DNA of 64,000 nucleotides from Paraburkholderia fynbosensis (GTDB taxonomy: Bacteria; Pseudomonadota; Gammaproteobacteria; Burkholderiales; Burkholderiaceae), in the NCBI RefSeq assembly GCF_902859935.1, contig NZ_CADIKI010000005.1:62001-126000 (forward strand). The letters are read 5' to 3'. Shown here one piece after another: positions 56,519 through 64,000 of this stretch (position 1 is the first letter of the stretch; the number at the start of each line of letters is the position of its first letter). The position numbers were made by a program, and so were the translations under genes. A model generated the notes under the pieces. That model had not been told where the DNA came from and made no database searches. It was given only the letters and a program-made list of their open reading frames with translations.

Positions 56519-57013
56519 CGTTAGAACTCTGCTGTGCCGTCGAGGACTATGATCGGCGTGGTAGCGCTACTTGTCCATGCATGTTCTCGCCCGTTCCGAC
56601 GATTGCCTGATCAGGCGTCGGCAATGTGAGGCGCGTGCGGGCATCGCTTAAGTAAGAGGAACGAACATTGCGCCGCTTGGCGACCCACGGTTAGCGATGC
56701 CTGGCTCCTCACGGATCGGCGCGGCGCAGACGTTCGAATGCCGTCCTAACGGCCGTCCCTCGTCGGTCGGTCAGCCGCACCGCGCGCGCTGACTGCCAGC
56801 GATAGATGCATCGGCACTGCAACGCTACCACGTTGCAAAGCCTTCCCGACGATGGTGTGTGGTGAAAACTGAAGGTATCGACGACAGGATGCGCTGGTGA
56901 TTAAATTCCGGGTCGCATTCGGCCACACCCAGCTACCCACAACCGGCGAATGCACGTAACAATATCCTGTACGAGGTCGCCGATATCTTGACGCCTCGCA
57001 CGGGTTATCCCTC
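56519..57013. other. 495-bp gap upstream of the second cyclase
   Basis: No gene supported. A 12-bp palindrome (GCCTGATCAGGC, 56605-56616) is present without other context. Confidence 0.35.
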
Positions 57014-57480
57014 CTAGAACCGATGACGCACCCCAACCGACACAAGTGTCTGTGTATTGGAGCCCGAATTCAGGCCGTAATCGCCGATCACGGCCTGCGC
57101 TGCCACGCTCTCCCCTGCGGCATTGAGCGTCGATCCCGACGCGCGTTGGAATGCCGCGATCGCGTAGATATCGGTGCGCTTCGACACGAGGTAATCCGCG
57201 CCGGCGTTGACCTGGTTATAGTGCGCCGCATCCGCGCCGCTCAGCCACGTGTAGTGATAGCCGACTCCGAGCCGCAGTGCCGGATTTGCCTGATAGTTCA
57301 TGAACACCGAGCCGCTGTTGAACCGCGCGCTGCTGGTGAAGAGCGACGCGCCATCGGGTGTGTATTCGGTACGCGAATAGCCGAGACCGCCGGTCCACGC
57401 GCCATACGTGTATTGGCCCGCCGCACGCGCAATGCTGACCGAACGCGCGCTCGTGAAGCCTGCGTTTCGACCAGCCCTCA
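57014..57480 (-). pseudogene. Gram-negative porin, C-terminal fragment
   Basis: The frame reads beta-strand-rich porin sequence (GQYTYGAWTGGLGYSRTEYT, ALRLGVGYHYTWLSG, NQVNAGADYLVSKRTDIYAI) and ends VSVGVRHRF with the terminal Phe needed for outer-membrane assembly. Signal peptide and N-terminal strands are missing; upstream sequence is not coding. It is therefore a truncated remnant of a porin_4-type gene of Burkholderiaceae. Confidence 0.8.
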
Positions 57481-57647
57481 ACGAATTCATCCCGGCACGG
57501 GGACTCTCAGCGTTCTCCGGCTCGTCCAGTTCAATGCCCTCCTCGCTTTATGCCTCCCAGGAATGACTGTTATCGATGGCGCCTGCCTTCTTCGAAAAGG
57601 CGCTGACCTTCATCATTTGCTCACCATCAACCAACAGGAGCAAAACG

Positions 57648-58214
57648 ATGAGCAACTTCCAAACCTACACGATCGATAACGCACCGGCCGCCTCGAAGGC
57701 CAGCCTCGAAGACACGAAGCGCGCCTTCGGCTTTGTCCCCAACCTGCAGGCGCATATGGCGGAATCGCCCGCGCTGCTGGCCGGTTACTCGGCGCTGTGG
57801 GACCTGTTCTCGAAGAGCACGCTGACTCCACACGAACAGCAGGTCGTCTACCTGACCTCGAACTTCGAGAACAACTGCCACTACTGCATGGCCGGTCACA
57901 GCACGCTGGCAAAGATGATCAAGATGGACGCAGGCGTGATCGCCGCGCTGCGCGCCGGCACGCCGCTGCCGGATGCAAAGCTCGAAGCGCTGCATCGCTT
58001 CGCGACGCTCGTGGTGCGTGAGCGTGGCTTCGTGCCGGACGCCGATGTCGACGCGTTCCTCGCCGCTGGCTACACCCGTAAGAACGTCCTCGAAGTAATC
58101 CTGGGCGTGGCAACCAAGGTGATGAGCAACTACACCAACCACATCGTCCACACTGAACTCGACGGCTTCATGGCCGGTAACGAGTGGACCAAACCGGTCG
58201 CTGTCGCCGCCTAA
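57648..58214 (+). CDS. carboxymuconolactone decarboxylase/AhpD-like protein
   Basis: A 188-residue CMD-family protein. ENNCHYCMAGHSTLAKMIKM carries the Cys-x-x-Cys-x-x-x-His motif of AhpD-type peroxidases. A ribosome site AGGAG precedes ATG 57648. It would act in peroxide or radical defence, or as a partner of the peroxiredoxin-like protein encoded next. Confidence 0.85.
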   Translation: MSNFQTYTIDNAPAASKASLEDTKRAFGFVPNLQAHMAESPALLAGYSALWDLFSKSTLTPHEQQVVYLTSNFENNCHYCMAGHSTLAKMIKMDAGVIAALRAGTPLPDAKLEALHRFATLVVRERGFVPDADVDAFLAAGYTRKNVLEVILGVATKVMSNYTNHIVHTELDGFMAGNEWTKPVAVAA

Positions 58215-58222
58215 GTCGTTTG

Positions 58223-58243
58223 CGGGAGCCCACGTGGCTCCCG
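58223..58243 (+). terminator. hairpin downstream of the CMD-family gene
   Basis: CGGGAGCC-N5-GGCTCCCG, an 8-bp perfect stem nine bases after the stop codon. No strong T-tract follows, so termination may be partial. Confidence 0.5.
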
Positions 58244-58278
58244 TCCAGTTCCATGCCGAAATGCCCCGAGGAACCGCG

Positions 58279-58368
58279 ATGTCCACGTTCGACCGCCATA
58301 AAAACGCTTACTCCAACGCTACGTTGGCCCGCACGTCGGGCGGCGGCCTGAATCCACCGACTCGTTAG
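58279..58368 (+). CDS. possible 29-residue small protein
   Basis: An ATG preceded by GAGGA at suitable spacing opens a 29-codon frame (MSTFDRHKNAYSNATLARTS then GGGLNPPTR) that stops 38 bp before the peroxiredoxin-like gene. It could be a leader peptide or the stub of a deleted gene. No homologue recognised. Confidence 0.3.
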   Translation: MSTFDRHKNAYSNATLARTSGGGLNPPTR

Positions 58369-58406
58369 TTTCTCAATTCCTCTATTCCTCTCGACGGAGA
58401 ACACTC

Positions 58407-59078
58407 ATGTCACTGCAAGACAAACTCGACGCATTCCGGGCCGACTTCAAAGCCGGCAAGCCGCCATTCAGCGCGCCGCCGGAGATTCATCCGGTGATGG
58501 AACGCGCCACGGCAGAGCTGATTGCGAGCGGGCAGGCAGGCCGCGCGATCAAAGCCGGCGACCGCGCACCGCATTTCAACCTGAAAGATCAGGATGGCAA
58601 TGACGTGTCTTCCGCTGCGTTGCTGGTGAAGGGCCCGCTGGTGGTGACGTTCTACCGCGGCGTCTGGTGCCCGTACTGCAATATTGAGCTGCAGGCGATC
58701 AACGAAGTGCTGCCGGCGATTCAGGCCTACGGCGCGAACGTCGTGGCGATCTCGCCGCAAACGCCGGTCAATAGCCGCAAGTCGGTGCGCACCAACGAAC
58801 TAGGTTTTCCGGTGCTGAGCGACGTGAACGGTCAGACGGGCGCCAATTTTGGCCTGCGTTTCGCGTTGCCCGACTATCTGGTCGAGCTGTACAAGAACCT
58901 GAAGAACGATCTGCCGGCGTTCAATAACGACCCGAGCTGGACCTTGCCAATGCCCGCGCGCTACGTCATCGGACAGGATGGCATCGTGCTCTATTCTGAG
59001 GTCAACCCGGACTACACGCGTCGTCCCGACCCGTCGGACATGTTCACGGTTCTGGAAAAAGCGAAGGCCAACGCCTGA
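58407..59078 (+). CDS. peroxiredoxin-like (AhpC/TSA) protein
   Basis: A 223-residue thioredoxin-fold protein. The core motif FYRGVWCPYCNIELQAIN places Cys88 and Cys91 as a Cys-x-x-Cys pair, with NEVLPAIQAYGANVVAISPQ following. A helical N-terminal extension of about 50 residues precedes the fold. It should reduce peroxides with thiol chemistry; the CMD-family protein upstream is a natural partner. Confidence 0.88.
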   Translation: MSLQDKLDAFRADFKAGKPPFSAPPEIHPVMERATAELIASGQAGRAIKAGDRAPHFNLKDQDGNDVSSAALLVKGPLVVTFYRGVWCPYCNIELQAINEVLPAIQAYGANVVAISPQTPVNSRKSVRTNELGFPVLSDVNGQTGANFGLRFALPDYLVELYKNLKNDLPAFNNDPSWTLPMPARYVIGQDGIVLYSEVNPDYTRRPDPSDMFTVLEKAKANA

Positions 59079-59168
59079 GCCTTTCCGCTCAACGCTCGGC
59101 AATCACCACGCCGCGCCGGAGAACCCGTTGCGGCTTTTCGATTCTTTCCGGTTAGTAAAGGACATTTG

Positions 59169-59886
59169 ATGACACAGCGTACATTTCTCGTAACCGGCGC
59201 GACCAAGGGCATTGGCCTTGCGTTGACAGAACGGCTGATTGCCGACGGCCACCATGTGGTGGGTCTCGCGCGCGAAGCATGCGATTTCCCGGGCGAACTG
59301 GTCCGCGTCGATCTGGCCGACCGTTGCGCAACGGGTGCGGTGCTCGATGATCTGGTGCGTCGTCATGCATTCGATGGCGTGGTGAACAACGTCGCGCTAG
59401 TCAGGCCGCAGCGTCTGGGTGAAATCGCACTCAACGATCTCGACGACGTTCTCGCGCTGAATCTGCATCCTGCCGTGCAGACCGTACAGGCGCTGCTTCC
59501 CGGTATGCGGGCACACGGCTGGGGACGCGTCGTGAACATTTCCAGCCTGACGATTCTCGGCATGACGCAGCGCACGGCCTATGCAGCGGCCAAAGCAGCG
59601 CTGGTGAGTTTTGCGCGTTCGTGGGCGCTGGAACTGGCCGGCACGGGCATCACGGTGAATGCCGTCGCGCCGGGTCCGACCGAAACCGTGCTGTTTCGCG
59701 CGAACAATCCGCCGGGGAGCGAGGGTGAAAAAGCGCTATCTGTCCGCAGTGCCCATGGGTCGCTTGGGCCAGCCTCATGAGATTGCCGCGACCATCGAAT
59801 TTCTGCTTTCTGAGGCGGCCGCTTTCATGACCGGTCAGACACTCTATGTCGACGGCGGAGCGTCAATCGGCAAGCTCGCTTTCTGA
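59169..59886 (+). pseudogene. SDR oxidoreductase with a frameshift at an A5 run
   Basis: From ATG 59169 the frame has FLVTGATKGIGLALTERLIA, GVVNNVALVRPQRL, Ser in VVNISSLTILGM, and TAYAAAKAALVSFARSWALE with Tyr-x-x-x-Lys. After GPTETVLFRANNPPGSEGEK it goes out of frame and stops at 59780. The expected C-terminus (RYLSAVPMGRLGQPHEIAAT ... TGQTLYVDGGASIG) is in the next frame to 59886. Removing one base from the AAAAA run near 59730 restores about 238 codons. This looks like a homopolymer error or a recent mutation. The end overlaps the convergent LysR gene. Confidence 0.8.
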
Positions 59887-60795
59887 GGAAGTGCCGCCGT
59901 TGCTGCTGCCAGCGGCGCCGAGTATCTCTTCCACGAACGCGACGAACGCTCGCGCCTTCGCACTCACCAGACGTCCGGCCGGGAAGACCGCCCACAGGTC
60001 GATCGGGGGCAATTCCCAGTCGGTCAATACCGCCTGAACCGTGCCTTGGGCAAGTTCCGGCGAGAACATCCATTCCGACGCGATCGCAAGGCCCAGTCCA
60101 CCGAGCACCGTGGTACGCATGCCTTCGGCGGCGCTCACGCTGACGCGCCCGGACACGACCACCGCCACTTCCTTGCCGTGCTGGCTGAACGCCCACGATT
60201 CGCCGCCGCCTCGCAACGAATACACGATCACCTGATGCTGACTGAGGTCCGCAGGCGTTGTCGGCACGCCCGCTTCGGCGAAATACGCGGGCGTGCCGAC
60301 AACCAGCCGGCGGCTTTGCGCAATGCGGCGTGCGGTCATCGTCGAATCGTCGAGCGATCCCATGCGCAGGGCAACGTCCACGCCTTTTTCGAGCAGATCG
60401 ATGGAGCGATCGTCCAGCACGATATCGATCTGCAAATCAGGGTGCCGATCGAGAAACGTCTTGAGCGCAGGGAGGATATGCAGCCGCGCGAAGGTCACGG
60501 CGGCGCTGATGCGCAGCACGCCGGACAATCCGGTAGACGCGTCGCGCGCGAGATGTTCTGCAAGGTCCGCTTCTTCGATTGCACGCCTTGCGTGCTCATA
60601 GAAGCGCTGTCCCGCATCGGTGGGCGTCAGTCCGCGTGTCGAGCGCAAGAGGAGCCTCACGCCGAGTCGCTCTTCGAGTTGCGCAATCGACTTCGAGACG
60701 GCCGGTTGCCCGAGTTTGAGCCGTTTTGCGGCTGCCGAGAACGAGCCCGCCTCCACTACGCTGACATACGTTTCCATTGCTGCCATCCGGTCCAT
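59863..60795 (-). CDS. LysR-family transcriptional regulator
   Basis: A 310-residue LTTR of the CrgA-like subgroup: MAAMETYVSVVEAGSFSAAA, KRLKLGQPAVSKSIAQLEER, a standard helix-turn-helix, and the effector domain with ISAAVTFARLHILPAL. AAGGAG precedes ATG 60795, which excludes the longer frame. It is convergent with and overlaps the SDR gene by 24 bp. Confidence 0.92.
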   Translation of the reverse strand: MDRMAAMETYVSVVEAGSFSAAAKRLKLGQPAVSKSIAQLEERLGVRLLLRSTRGLTPTDAGQRFYEHARRAIEEADLAEHLARDASTGLSGVLRISAAVTFARLHILPALKTFLDRHPDLQIDIVLDDRSIDLLEKGVDVALRMGSLDDSTMTARRIAQSRRLVVGTPAYFAEAGVPTTPADLSQHQVIVYSLRGGGESWAFSQHGKEVAVVVSGRVSVSAAEGMRTTVLGGLGLAIASEWMFSPELAQGTVQAVLTDWELPPIDLWAVFPAGRLVSAKARAFVAFVEEILGAAGSSNGGTSSESELAD

Positions 60796-60939
60796 GCCGC
60801 TGCTTCTCCTTGAAGGACCGTGAAGTCCGTGTCGGGGATAAGATGTGTTCAGGCGGAAGTCTAGCGCGTCAGAGCATGTGGCCGATGAAATTGCTGGTGA
60901 TCCGTCTTTGCCATCTGAATTCACGCAAACATCCACAAA

Positions 60940-60986
60940 AGCTAAACGGCCCCGCCGCAGGCGATCCTGCGGTGGGGCCGTTAGCT
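60940..60986 (-). terminator. intrinsic terminator
   Basis: A long stem (left arm 60940-60961, right arm 60966-60986, one bulge and one G-U pair) with a 4-nt loop. On the minus strand it is followed by TTTTG. It would end the transcript of the flavin oxidoreductase remnant before the LysR gene. Confidence 0.75.
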
Positions 60987-61002
60987 ATGCGCGCAGTCCC
61001 GC

Positions 61003-61350
61003 TCACATAACCGGCGCTGCGCTGTGGAATAAATAATCGGTGTAGCCGCGCGCATCGCCGCCATAGAACGTCGAGCGGTCGTAACGGTTCAGCGGCGCCC
61101 CGGCGCGCAGTCGCTCGGGCAGATCCGGATTGGAGATAAACAGGCGCCCCAATGCGACGAGATCGGCGTCAGCTGCTTCGATCATGCGATGCGCACTATC
61201 CGCAGTGAAGCCGCCCGCCGCGATGAGCGTACCTTTGAACACGCGCCGCAAGTCCTTCGCCGATACCGCCGACGCCACTGCGGCGATGTCATCATTACCG
61301 CGCACACCCGGCTCGACCACACGCAGATGCGCCGGCCCATAGCCATCCAG
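61003..61350 (-). pseudogene. old-yellow-enzyme NADH:flavin oxidoreductase, C-terminal remnant
   Basis: The frame carries the end of the TIM barrel: VARRLDGYGPAHLRVVEPGV, FKGTLIAAGGFTADSAHRMI and ADADLVALGRLFISNPDLPE, which are the phosphate-binding and terminal segments of NemA/OYE enzymes. The N-terminal two thirds are absent. Only about 115 residues remain. Confidence 0.75.
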
Positions 61351-61430
61351 ACGGCGCGCGACATGACCACACCGATTCATCGGTGAGACGACCCCGCTCG
61401 CCAATCAACTGCGTAATACCGAACCAGCGC

Positions 61431-62879
61431 TCAGCCATCCACCTCGGCGAGCAAGGCCTTGACCGCCGCCCTCGCCTCGCGCCCTAGCTGCGCGAGGTCC
61501 ACGCCGTCGATCTCGTCATTGCGGACCACCTGCCGCCCCGCCGAAAACAGCGCGGCCAAAGACGGCCGCCCACCGGAGGCCACCGGTCCAATGGCCGGAT
61601 CATGCAGGCCGAAGTAACGCGGGTCGTCGAGGCGATAGATGGCGATATCCGCGGAGTATCCCGGCGCGATTTTGCCCACTTCGTCGAGGCCCGTGATCTG
61701 CGCGCCGCCCGCGGTGCCCCAATGAATGACGTCTTCCACGCTCGCCGCATGCGCGCCGCCTTCGAAACTGCCGCCGCGAAATTGCGGTGTGGCCGCCATT
61801 CCGAGCCGAGCGCGTTGCGCGAGCCACGTCATGTGTACTTCTGAAATCATGTCGGCGGCTTCGTTGGACGCAGCGCCGTCAACGCCGATCGACACCGGCA
61901 CACCCGCATCCGCCATCTCCCGAACCGGGCAAATGCCGCTGCCAAGGCGACCGTTGCTTTGCGGACAATGGGCGACTCCTGTACCCGTTTGCGCGAGCAT
62001 AGCGATTTCGTCGGCATCGACCTTCACGAGATGCGCGTACCAGACGTCGCTGCCGAGCCAGTCGTGCTCGCCGCAGAACGCAACCGGCGAACGCCGGTAA
62101 AGATCGTGCGCGCTATCCTGGTAGCCCACTGTCTCGGAGAGGTGACTGTGCAGACGCAGCCCGAGACGGCGCGCCACCGCCGCGCTCTCGCGCATCTGCG
62201 TGGGCGAGATCGAATACAGCACCGTAGTAGGTGCCATTACGACACGCTGCATCGCCCGTGGCGAAGCATCGTGATATGTGGCGGCAAGACGTTCGATATC
62301 ACCGATGTAAGCGTCCAGCGTTTCGGGGCGTAGCGCGGTCGGCAGATCCGCTTCGAGTTGCCGCGTTTGCGTGGCACCGCCACGCAGCAGAACAAATCGC
62401 AGACCGAGCTTTTCCGCTTCTTCGAACAGGATGGCCGAGCTGTCGAACGGCATGTCCGGGTAATAAACGTAGTTGTGGTCGGCGACAGTCGCGCAACCGG
62501 AACGCGCCAGTTCGATCAGACCGATGCGCGCCGCAAGACGAAAGCGCTGCTCGTCGAAGAGCGCGCGAAAGCGATACGGCGTCGCCGCGAGCCAGGGCGT
62601 GAGCGTGGCGTCCAGACCGGCCCTATCGCCCTTGAGCAGCGACTGGAACAGATGATGATGCGTGTTGACCCACGCCGGGTAGATCACGCAATCGGTTGCA
62701 TCGACAATCGCCTCGCCTGGGCGCGGGGACAGTGCGCCAATCGCTTCGATCGTCTCGCCGCGAATGCGGATATCCGGGCCGCTCACGCGCGCGGGATCGG
62801 TCGCGTCGCCACTGCCGCCGGTCATGATGGCAGCGGCATTGCGGATCAGGATAGAGCCTTGCGTTTCGTTAGTTTGCAT
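61431..62879 (-). CDS. amidohydrolase, 8-oxoguanine deaminase/AtzA-like
   Basis: A 482-residue metal-dependent deaminase or hydrolase of the cytosine deaminase/TRZ/ATZ group. WVNTHHHLFQSLLKG gives the His-x-His ligands, LRLHSHLSETVGYQ the third, and SIGVDGAASNEAADM the catalytic Asp. The closest functional group by motif is 8-oxoguanine or guanine-type deaminases. Divergence from chlorohydrolases cannot be excluded by eye. It lies 52 bp after an ABC permease gene on the same strand. Confidence 0.85.
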   Translation of the reverse strand: MQTNETQGSILIRNAAAIMTGGSGDATDPARVSGPDIRIRGETIEAIGALSPRPGEAIVDATDCVIYPAWVNTHHHLFQSLLKGDRAGLDATLTPWLAATPYRFRALFDEQRFRLAARIGLIELARSGCATVADHNYVYYPDMPFDSSAILFEEAEKLGLRFVLLRGGATQTRQLEADLPTALRPETLDAYIGDIERLAATYHDASPRAMQRVVMAPTTVLYSISPTQMRESAAVARRLGLRLHSHLSETVGYQDSAHDLYRRSPVAFCGEHDWLGSDVWYAHLVKVDADEIAMLAQTGTGVAHCPQSNGRLGSGICPVREMADAGVPVSIGVDGAASNEAADMISEVHMTWLAQRARLGMAATPQFRGGSFEGGAHAASVEDVIHWGTAGGAQITGLDEVGKIAPGYSADIAIYRLDDPRYFGLHDPAIGPVASGGRPSLAALFSAGRQVVRNDEIDGVDLAQLGREARAAVKALLAEVDG

Positions 62880-62931
62880 AGGGTTTGAACGATAAGTAGA
62901 CGAGGAGCGTAGTGCGTGGAGCGAAAGCGAA

Positions 62932-63783
62932 TCAAAGTTGACTCTCGTGCCATCCGCGCAACCCGATACGCGACACCCACGCGGTGATGCCGAACAGTAG
63001 AACGCCCGTTACCGTTATCAGAAGCAAAGCGGCGAAAAGCCGTGGAATGTTGAGCTGGAAGCCTGCCTGGAGGATCTGATAAGCCAGCCCCGCACCGCTT
63101 CCGCCTGTGCCGGCGACAAATTCGGCGACCACCGCGCCGATCAGCGACAGACCGCTGGAAATGCGCAGTCCTCCGAAGAAATACGGCAACGCGCTAGGTA
63201 TGCGTAGCCGCATCAACGTTTGCCAACGCGTGGCACGGTTGATCCTGAACAGATTGATGAGACCGGGATTCACGCTACGCAGTCCGAGCGCCGTGTTCGA
63301 GATGATCGGAAACAGTGCGACCAACGTCGCGCACACCACGAGCGCGACAGTTGTGTCCTTCACCCAGATGATGATCAGCGGTGCGATCGCTACCACCGGC
63401 GTGACCTGCAGCAGGATGGCATACGGAAACAGGCTCGCTTCGATCAACGGGCTTTGCACGAACAGCAGCGCAATCACTACGCCTAACACCGTGGCGAGCG
63501 CGAAGGCCAGCAACGTGATCTTCAGGGTCATCAGCAGGCTGCCGAACAGCAACGGCGCATCCTGGATCAGTTGCCCGACAATCGCCACCGGCGACGGCAC
63601 CAGATACGCAGGCACCTTGAACAGCACGCACCAGCCCTGCCACAGCGCCAGAAACACAATGCCGACCAGCCACGGCGCGATCGCCTTCGCAACACCCGGC
63701 CGCTGCAATATCGGCGTTCGTGTGGGGGCTTTCGCGGCCGCCGCGCGTTGAGTGGGATGAGCCCGCAGCACTTCGCCTGTCAT
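62932..63783 (-). CDS. ABC transporter permease (nitrate/sulfonate/pyrimidine-type)
   Basis: A 283-residue inner-membrane permease with six TM segments and the BPD_transp_1 EAA-like loop (LRIPSALPYFFGGLRISSGL). Such permeases belong to the SsuC/TauC/ThiX-type importers. It overlaps the ATPase gene by ATGA and lies upstream of the amidohydrolase, so the transporter probably imports the substrate that the amidohydrolase deaminates. Confidence 0.88.
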   Translation of the reverse strand: MTGEVLRAHPTQRAAAAKAPTRTPILQRPGVAKAIAPWLVGIVFLALWQGWCVLFKVPAYLVPSPVAIVGQLIQDAPLLFGSLLMTLKITLLAFALATVLGVVIALLFVQSPLIEASLFPYAILLQVTPVVAIAPLIIIWVKDTTVALVVCATLVALFPIISNTALGLRSVNPGLINLFRINRATRWQTLMRLRIPSALPYFFGGLRISSGLSLIGAVVAEFVAGTGGSGAGLAYQILQAGFQLNIPRLFAALLLITVTGVLLFGITAWVSRIGLRGWHESQL

Positions 63784-64000
63784 GATTGCACCTCTGTTTG
63801 CCCGGTCGGAATCGATGCGCGGTGCGCGTCGGTGATCAGCTCGGAGAGCGTCTTGCAGTCCTGCATGAAGGGGGCGGACACGCGGTACGCATCGTCCCGT
63901 TCGAGCGGTCCTTCAATCGACACCCCGGCGATGATGCGTCCTGGCCGCGCCTGCATCACGACAACCCGGCTCGACAGATACACCGCCTCATAAATGCTGT
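63780..64000 (-). CDS. ABC transporter ATP-binding protein, C-terminal part (cut by right edge)
   Basis: The frame entering from the right edge reads SIYEAVYLSSRVVVMQARPG, the D/H-loop region of an SsuB/TauB-type ATPase, and stops just inside the permease start (ATGA overlap). The nucleotide-binding motifs lie beyond the window. Confidence 0.8.
   Translation of the reverse strand, partial: SIYEAVYLSSRVVVMQARPGRIIAGVSIEGPLERDDAYRVSAPFMQDCKTLSELITDAHRASIPTGQTEVQS

Noticed and set aside
56605..56616. GCCTGATCAGGC palindrome upstream of the second cyclase
   Set aside because: A lone 12-bp palindrome is expected by chance and has no positional support.

Overview
The window reads as chromosomal or megaplasmid DNA from a high-GC betaproteobacterium, most likely Burkholderia/Paraburkholderia/Caballeronia. 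I infer this from gene content (LuxI/LuxR pair, AAHS and MHS transporters, many LysR/IclR/AraC regulators with small catabolic operons, DUF4242, a Burkholderia-type porin end), not from a marker gene. I found no rRNA, tRNA or CRISPR.

Region 1 (1-9.6 kb) is a tightly packed plus-strand biosynthetic operon ending in a quorum-sensing pair. It holds four ketoacyl synthase III (KASIII)-like proteins (one cut by the left edge, one without the catalytic Cys), an AMP-forming acyl ligase, a PLP-dependent decarboxylase, an acyl-CoA dehydrogenase and a GNAT acyltransferase, then luxR and luxI. Four junctions are ATGA or GTGA overlaps. I cannot match this set to a known product. It is the best candidate for an undescribed system here.

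Region 2 (9.6-16.5 kb) is a decayed mobile island: an AlpA-like regulator and a P4-type tyrosine integrase beside broken copies of an alpha/beta hydrolase, an MFS exporter, a Ser/Thr kinase and a nuclease/helicase-like protein.

Region 3 (16.5-29.9 kb) looks like a sugar-acid or related oxo-acid catabolic island: two divergent units around an IclR regulator, with a UxaA-type dehydratase, three FAH-superfamily enzymes, an MHS transporter, a cupin, a shikimate-dehydrogenase-like enzyme, a Gfo/Idh oxidoreductase and a broken acyltransferase-like hydrolase. Its iclR gene and the first 180 bp of the transporter gene recur 6.3 kb away, next to an IS3 remnant.

Region 4 (29.9-45 kb) carries several small catabolic units: acyl-CoA ligase, nitroreductase and AAHS transporter; a tannase-like lipoprotein; AraC with a divergent SDR and thiolase; and LysR with a divergent oxidoreductase, two SRPBCC proteins and an SDR. 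Several gene remnants lie between them.

Region 5 (45.5-57 kb) is a likely cyclic-nucleotide locus: a SulP transporter with a C-terminal cNMP-binding domain, divergent from a large SAM-cyclase-ATPase-TPR protein, with a second protein of that architecture facing it across a DUF4242 gene.

Region 6 (57-64 kb) has redox and salvage genes: a CMD-family protein, a peroxiredoxin-like protein, an SDR with a frameshift, a LysR regulator, and an amidohydrolase with ABC transporter genes running off the right edge.

Several otherwise well-conserved genes carry one frameshift each, so either sequence indels or real gene decay should be considered.
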